Part shown: positions 60,412 to 64,000 of the stretch, in pieces
How the letters are laid out: each line of letters begins with the position of its first letter
Position numbering within the stretch: position 1 is the stretch's first letter
Notes under the pieces: generated by a model
The model's input: only the letters and a program-made list of their open reading frames with translations
Database searches by the model: none
What the model was told of the DNA's origin: nothing
Position numbers and translations under genes: made by a program
Assembly (NCBI RefSeq): GCF_021650935.1
Contig: NZ_CP091244.1
Coordinates: 2,790,001 to 2,854,000 of the forward strand
Direction: 5' to 3'
Source of the DNA: Thiothrix winogradskyi
GTDB taxonomy: Bacteria > Pseudomonadota > Gammaproteobacteria > Thiotrichales > Thiotrichaceae
Length of the DNA stretch: 64,000 nt

Positions 60412-61362
60412 ATGATTGAGTTTTTTTCACTTAAAAAAGTCATTCCGTTTATGCGGTATGGCAAAACCACGACGGCTATCTCGCTGGGAACGTTCTTGTT
60501 CTCGGTATTCTCGCTGTTTTTCTACGGTCTGAATCTGGGGGTTGACTTCACCGGCGGTACGGTGATGGAGGTGCGCTACGCGCAGGCTGCGCCTATCGAC
60601 ACCATTCGTGAAGCCATCAAAGCCACTGGCTATCATGAGGTAGCGGTGCAAAACTTTGGTTCGACCCAGGATGTATTGATCCGTTTGCCATTGAAAGAAG
60701 GCGTTTCCAGCGCTCAAGTCAGTGAGCAAATCATGGGGGTGCTGAAAACCAGCACACCGGATGTCACCCTTAGCAAAGTCGATTTCGTCGGCGGGCAAGT
60801 TGGGCAGGAGTTGTATGAAAACGGTGGTTTAGCCCTGATTTTAGTAGCGGCAGGCATCATTATTTACCTCGCATTTCGCTTTGAATGGCGTTTTGCGGTT
60901 TCCGCCACCGTTGCCAATATGCATGACGTGGTAATCATCCTTGGGTTATTTGCGTTCTTCCAATGGCAGTTTGACTTGACCGTATTGGCGGGTATTTTGG
61001 CAATACTGGGCTATTCCGTGAACGAATCGGTAGTGGTATTTGACCGGATTCGGGAAAATATCCGCACCATGCGTGATGAAACCATCTCGAACATTATCGA
61101 CAGTGCGATTACCAGCACCATGTCGCGTACCATTATTACCCACTTGTCGACCCAAATCATGGTGTTTGCGATGTTGTGGTTTGGTGGCGAAGCCCTGCAT
61201 AACTTCGCACTGGCACTGACTATCGGGATTATGTTTGGGATTTACTCATCAGTATTGGTAGCTTCGCCCTTACTGCTGATGTTAGGTCTTAAACGGGAAC
61301 ACATGATTCCCAAAGAGGACGAGAAAATGGAAGGGATGAATGCCGATGGTTCAATCGTCTAA
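60412..61362 (+). CDS. secF: Protein translocase subunit SecF
   Basis: 316 residues; the GLDFTGGT-type motif reads LGVDFTGGTVMEVRY, and GYSVNESVVVFDRIRENIR in the C-terminal half is conserved. Forms a complex with SecD, 11 bp upstream. A terminator follows about 20 bp after the stop. Confidence 0.97.
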   Translation: MIEFFSLKKVIPFMRYGKTTTAISLGTFLFSVFSLFFYGLNLGVDFTGGTVMEVRYAQAAPIDTIREAIKATGYHEVAVQNFGSTQDVLIRLPLKEGVSSAQVSEQIMGVLKTSTPDVTLSKVDFVGGQVGQELYENGGLALILVAAGIIIYLAFRFEWRFAVSATVANMHDVVIILGLFAFFQWQFDLTVLAGILAILGYSVNESVVVFDRIRENIRTMRDETISNIIDSAITSTMSRTIITHLSTQIMVFAMLWFGGEALHNFALALTIGIMFGIYSSVLVASPLLLMLGLKREHMIPKEDEKMEGMNADGSIV

Positions 61363-61384
61363 ATCCTAACCTGATGCAACCATG

Positions 61385-61410
61385 AAGCCCCCAACTTGGG
61401 GGCTTTTTTA
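61385..61410 (+). terminator. secF terminator
   Basis: Nine-bp stem aagccccca / tgggggctt with a 3-base loop, followed by T5. It ends the yajC-secDF operon and lies ahead of the convergent CHAT gene. Confidence 0.85.
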
Positions 61411-61420
61411 TGGCTATGGT

Positions 61421-64000
61421 TTAAATGACCAGTTTTTCCTCGATCTCCAATAACGCCATCACTACTGGGCGCAATGGCGGCTTAGCATCCTGAAACTCAC
61501 CCAACATGGTGCGCAAGAAATCCAGATGTTCACGCACAAACCGTAATTGCCGAGGTGCTGCCCCGCGCCACACGGCTTGCACATAATCCGCCACCACTTT
61601 TTGCACCTGAGTGGTTTCGTGCAAACGGGCGCTGACCAAATAATGCAGCAGGCTGTATTCGGCTTGCGTAATCCCCGAACAAAACGACGCTGCCCCACGA
61701 TTGCCTGACGTGACACATTGCCGCGCTTGCTCCAGCCAGTGCTTGAGTTCCTCCCGATCCAACTGTTGCACATGACCGCGCAAATAACGTACCACTTTGC
61801 ACGTCAGCCAATTGATCAGCGGATACCCCGCCACCGTGTTGGTTTCCTGCAAGGCAAACTCATGCGCCCGCTGATAGGCTAACTCCATCTCACGCAAGGC
61901 ATTCGCACGTTTGACGCCCGTTACCATTAATGCGCCACGTTTCCAGAATTTACCCACCTCTTCAAAACGTTGCAGGCTATTGCCCAAGCCATCCAGCAAC
62001 TGGAGGGTTTTGAAACTGTCCGCCATCAATGCCGTGGGGGATACCGCCAGCCGCGATTCCGGTGGTGCTACCCTGCCCTGCACCCATGCCAATGCCAGCG
62101 AGGTTTGCAAACTCACTTTGTCTTCCAGCAAGATCACCGGGTAATCGGCTTGCGGCGAATCCAGTGCTGCCTGATACGCCTCCAGTGCCGGAATAAACAT
62201 ATCCAACTTGCCGTAAGCCCTGCCTAGGGCATACAAAATATCCGCGTGCGACAACCATTCTGCCGGAATCGCCCGGTGCAATTGCGGCAAGCGTTCCTGC
62301 AACCATTCAATGTCCCCCGCTTGTGCGGTGTCGGCGGCATGAATCAGGTTTTGCAACTCCGCCACCACTTCGACTTCTGCCACGAAGCGCCAGCTATCCA
62401 GCGTCTTGTCATCAATATGGCTATCAGGCTGGCGGCTCAACAATTTGTAATCCGGGTCGCCGTAACACTGATAAGCGCCCCACGTATTGCTTTGCGGGTA
62501 TTGCTGCCAAGTTTCGCGCCGTGCCAACAAGGTCGCCATGCCAAACGTATGCCCTTGCAAGAGTGCTTGGTAACACTGCTCGGCAAACACTTGCGCCGCA
62601 CTGTCATTAATCGCCCAGCCTGCCGCAATGACCGCCCGCACCCCCATGCGAATTAATTCCTGCGCCAAACTCGCCGCCAACTTGCTGCGGTCGCTGCTCA
62701 CAGCGGTTTGTATCTCGGCACTCATGAAGTCCATTTGCGCGAGATGACAGCAATTGATGAACGCCAATTCTGGTACTTTGCGCATCTGCCCGATTTCGAC
62801 CGGCGTGAGGAAAATGCCATCGCCCAACACCATGCCACTGACTTCAACATCGCTGTCAGGGTTAGAGCGGTAGCGGTACACCCCATGCCCTGCCAGGTGC
62901 AGCACCCGATAATCGCCGGTGTGCAGGGCTTTTAAAATGGCTTGCGAATCCGTGCCAATTTCGCGGGTCACGCTGCTGAAACCACTGGATTCCAGCAGGT
63001 TTGCCACGGTTTCAGCCTCCTGCCGGGCAGCAGGCAGGCGCACAAATTCGCCATTCACCGGCGGATCGCCAATCACCAATGCCGAACGTTCCAAAGGGTT
63101 GATCACGTGCTGGCGGTATTGCCCCACTTGTAGCTGACGTACCAACCCGAACCGCACCGCCAGCGGCTGGGATTCGTGGTCAAACCGGTTGTACAGCAAT
63201 TCCCACGGGTAGGCAGACGCGGCACTATCCAACACCATCACCAAATTTTCAGCATTCGGCGCTTGCTCTTTCATTGCAGCGGGCAGCAATAACTCAAACA
63301 AAATCTTACCGGTATCCGGGTCATCCGCGCTGGAAGTAATCGCCTTGTCGATAAACTGATCCACCAACTTGCGCTGCGTGGCTTGCAATACCAACTCGGC
63401 ACGCGCCTTATCGGTCAGCGCGGTATATTTCAAGCCCTCGGCATTCGCTTCCACTTGAATCCGCCGCCACCAACCGGGCGGATCGTTATACATCACCCGC
63501 CGCCGTTTCCCCGGCAAGCATTGCATCAGGCTCTTAACATTGAAATCGTTACAGAATTCCGGCGACAATACGAAATCTTGCACCAAACGCGCCGCTTCCA
63601 CTGCCCGGTCTTCGTACAATTCGATGAATTCCACTACTTGTAAGCGCAGACGCAAGCCGCGTTCGCTCTTATCCAACGCCTGATTGGCACGCGCAATCGC
63701 CCGCAAAATCGCCGTAATCGAATCCGCCAAAGTCACACTGCCGCCGCCCACCGTTCCGATCAGCAAGGTCGCCACATGCACCGGCACGGTTTCCGTTTCT
63801 GCCTGCGAATTACTCGACAGGGTTTGCTCCAAAGCTTCGCGGATTTTCAGGGAATAAGCCATCATCGCACGGGTGAAACTGGCGGTTAACTCCCCAGCGG
63901 TCAGCTTGCCGACTTCACCCAAGCCCACAATTACCGCGCCCCCCGGTTTTTTCCCCGGATTCAGGAACACGTGTGACGTACCCAATTCGCCCGGATACAA
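61421..64000 (-). CDS. CHAT-domain caspase-like protease (N-terminus outside window)
   Basis: 859 residues in the window and open at the right edge, so the true start is beyond 64000. The CHAT core has LHLAGHGVY (catalytic His) and AFINCCHLAQM (catalytic Cys), with GAYQCYGDPDYKLL near its end. Before it are VMVLDSAASAYPWELLY and MQCLPGKRRRVMYN regions; after it come helical TPR-like segments. CHAT proteases are caspase relatives used in bacterial defence and conflict systems, normally triggered by a partner. The partner is probably outside the window. Confidence 0.85.
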   Translation of the reverse strand: MYPGELGTSHVFLNPGKKPGGAVIVGLGEVGKLTAGELTASFTRAMMAYSLKIREALEQTLSSNSQAETETVPVHVATLLIGTVGGGSVTLADSITAILRAIARANQALDKSERGLRLRLQVVEFIELYEDRAVEAARLVQDFVLSPEFCNDFNVKSLMQCLPGKRRRVMYNDPPGWWRRIQVEANAEGLKYTALTDKARAELVLQATQRKLVDQFIDKAITSSADDPDTGKILFELLLPAAMKEQAPNAENLVMVLDSAASAYPWELLYNRFDHESQPLAVRFGLVRQLQVGQYRQHVINPLERSALVIGDPPVNGEFVRLPAARQEAETVANLLESSGFSSVTREIGTDSQAILKALHTGDYRVLHLAGHGVYRYRSNPDSDVEVSGMVLGDGIFLTPVEIGQMRKVPELAFINCCHLAQMDFMSAEIQTAVSSDRSKLAASLAQELIRMGVRAVIAAGWAINDSAAQVFAEQCYQALLQGHTFGMATLLARRETWQQYPQSNTWGAYQCYGDPDYKLLSRQPDSHIDDKTLDSWRFVAEVEVVAELQNLIHAADTAQAGDIEWLQERLPQLHRAIPAEWLSHADILYALGRAYGKLDMFIPALEAYQAALDSPQADYPVILLEDKVSLQTSLALAWVQGRVAPPESRLAVSPTALMADSFKTLQLLDGLGNSLQRFEEVGKFWKRGALMVTGVKRANALREMELAYQRAHEFALQETNTVAGYPLINWLTCKVVRYLRGHVQQLDREELKHWLEQARQCVTSGNRGAASFCSGITQAEYSLLHYLVSARLHETTQVQKVVADYVQAVWRGAAPRQLRFVREHLDFLRTMLGEFQDAKPPLRPVVMALLEIEEKLVI

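Overview
The window looks like the chromosome of a filamentous sulfur-oxidising gammaproteobacterium of the Thiothrix/Thiolinea kind (inference). The support is: gammaproteobacterial gene sets (gcvTHP, epmB/efp/epmA, yajC-secD-secF, guaBA, holC next to pepA), a probable SoxXA-binding protein, and accessory genes typical of filamentous or multicellular bacteria (XisH/XisI, CHAT protease, FGE-type retroelement target, trypco2). No rRNA, tRNA or CRISPR array was seen.

Region by region. 1-4 kb: 3' end of metH, a PIN-domain pair, a methyltransferase, an esterase and a 59-residue zinc-ribbon gene. 4.4-9.6 kb: an accessory island with orphan xisI, a DinJ/YafQ module, and a three-gene operon of phosphoribosyltransferase, SLOG-like/Fic-antitoxin fusion and Fic. 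9.6-14.3 kb: the glycine cleavage operon gcvT-gcvH-gcvP behind a tandem glycine riboswitch with its own terminator. 14.4-22.5 kb: YceI-like, PqiC-like and YchJ-like genes, a methyltransferase, then pepA-holC-unknown-valS. 22.5-26.7 kb: an AT-rich unknown gene, xisH-xisI, antitoxin-like orphans, a cupin and a methyltransferase. 26.7-36.1 kb: a thioredoxin-less CnoX-like TPR protein, a large helicase with RelE-like and ankyrin parts followed by NhaR-like regulator, a transglutaminase, and a 1403-residue membrane protein.

36.2-45.1 kb is the most unusual region. It holds palindromic repeats with a 103-bp period around a REP-associated transposase, then a minus-strand operon: trypco2 protein, trypsin-like protease, MoxR AAA+ ATPase, vWA-like/FGE target protein, HRDC protein and a reverse transcriptase of diversity-generating retroelement (DGR) type. 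This combines an NTPase-based conflict system with a DGR that diversifies its effector. Three signs suggest the locus is now damaged: an in-frame TAA splits the MoxR gene between Walker A and Walker B; the motif-A aspartate of the reverse transcriptase reads as tyrosine; and two variable-region-like sequences are present but no adenine-rich template repeat was found.

45.2-64 kb is mostly housekeeping: guaBA, a SoxXA-binding-like protein, xseA, an ExbB/MotA-like operon behind a DUF255 protein, a nuclease lipoprotein, epmB / efp-epmA, yajC-secD-secF, and a partial CHAT protease running off the right end.

A GC-rich palindromic repeat recurs through the window and sits in frame inside metH, gcvP and epmB, adding peptide segments to otherwise conserved enzymes.
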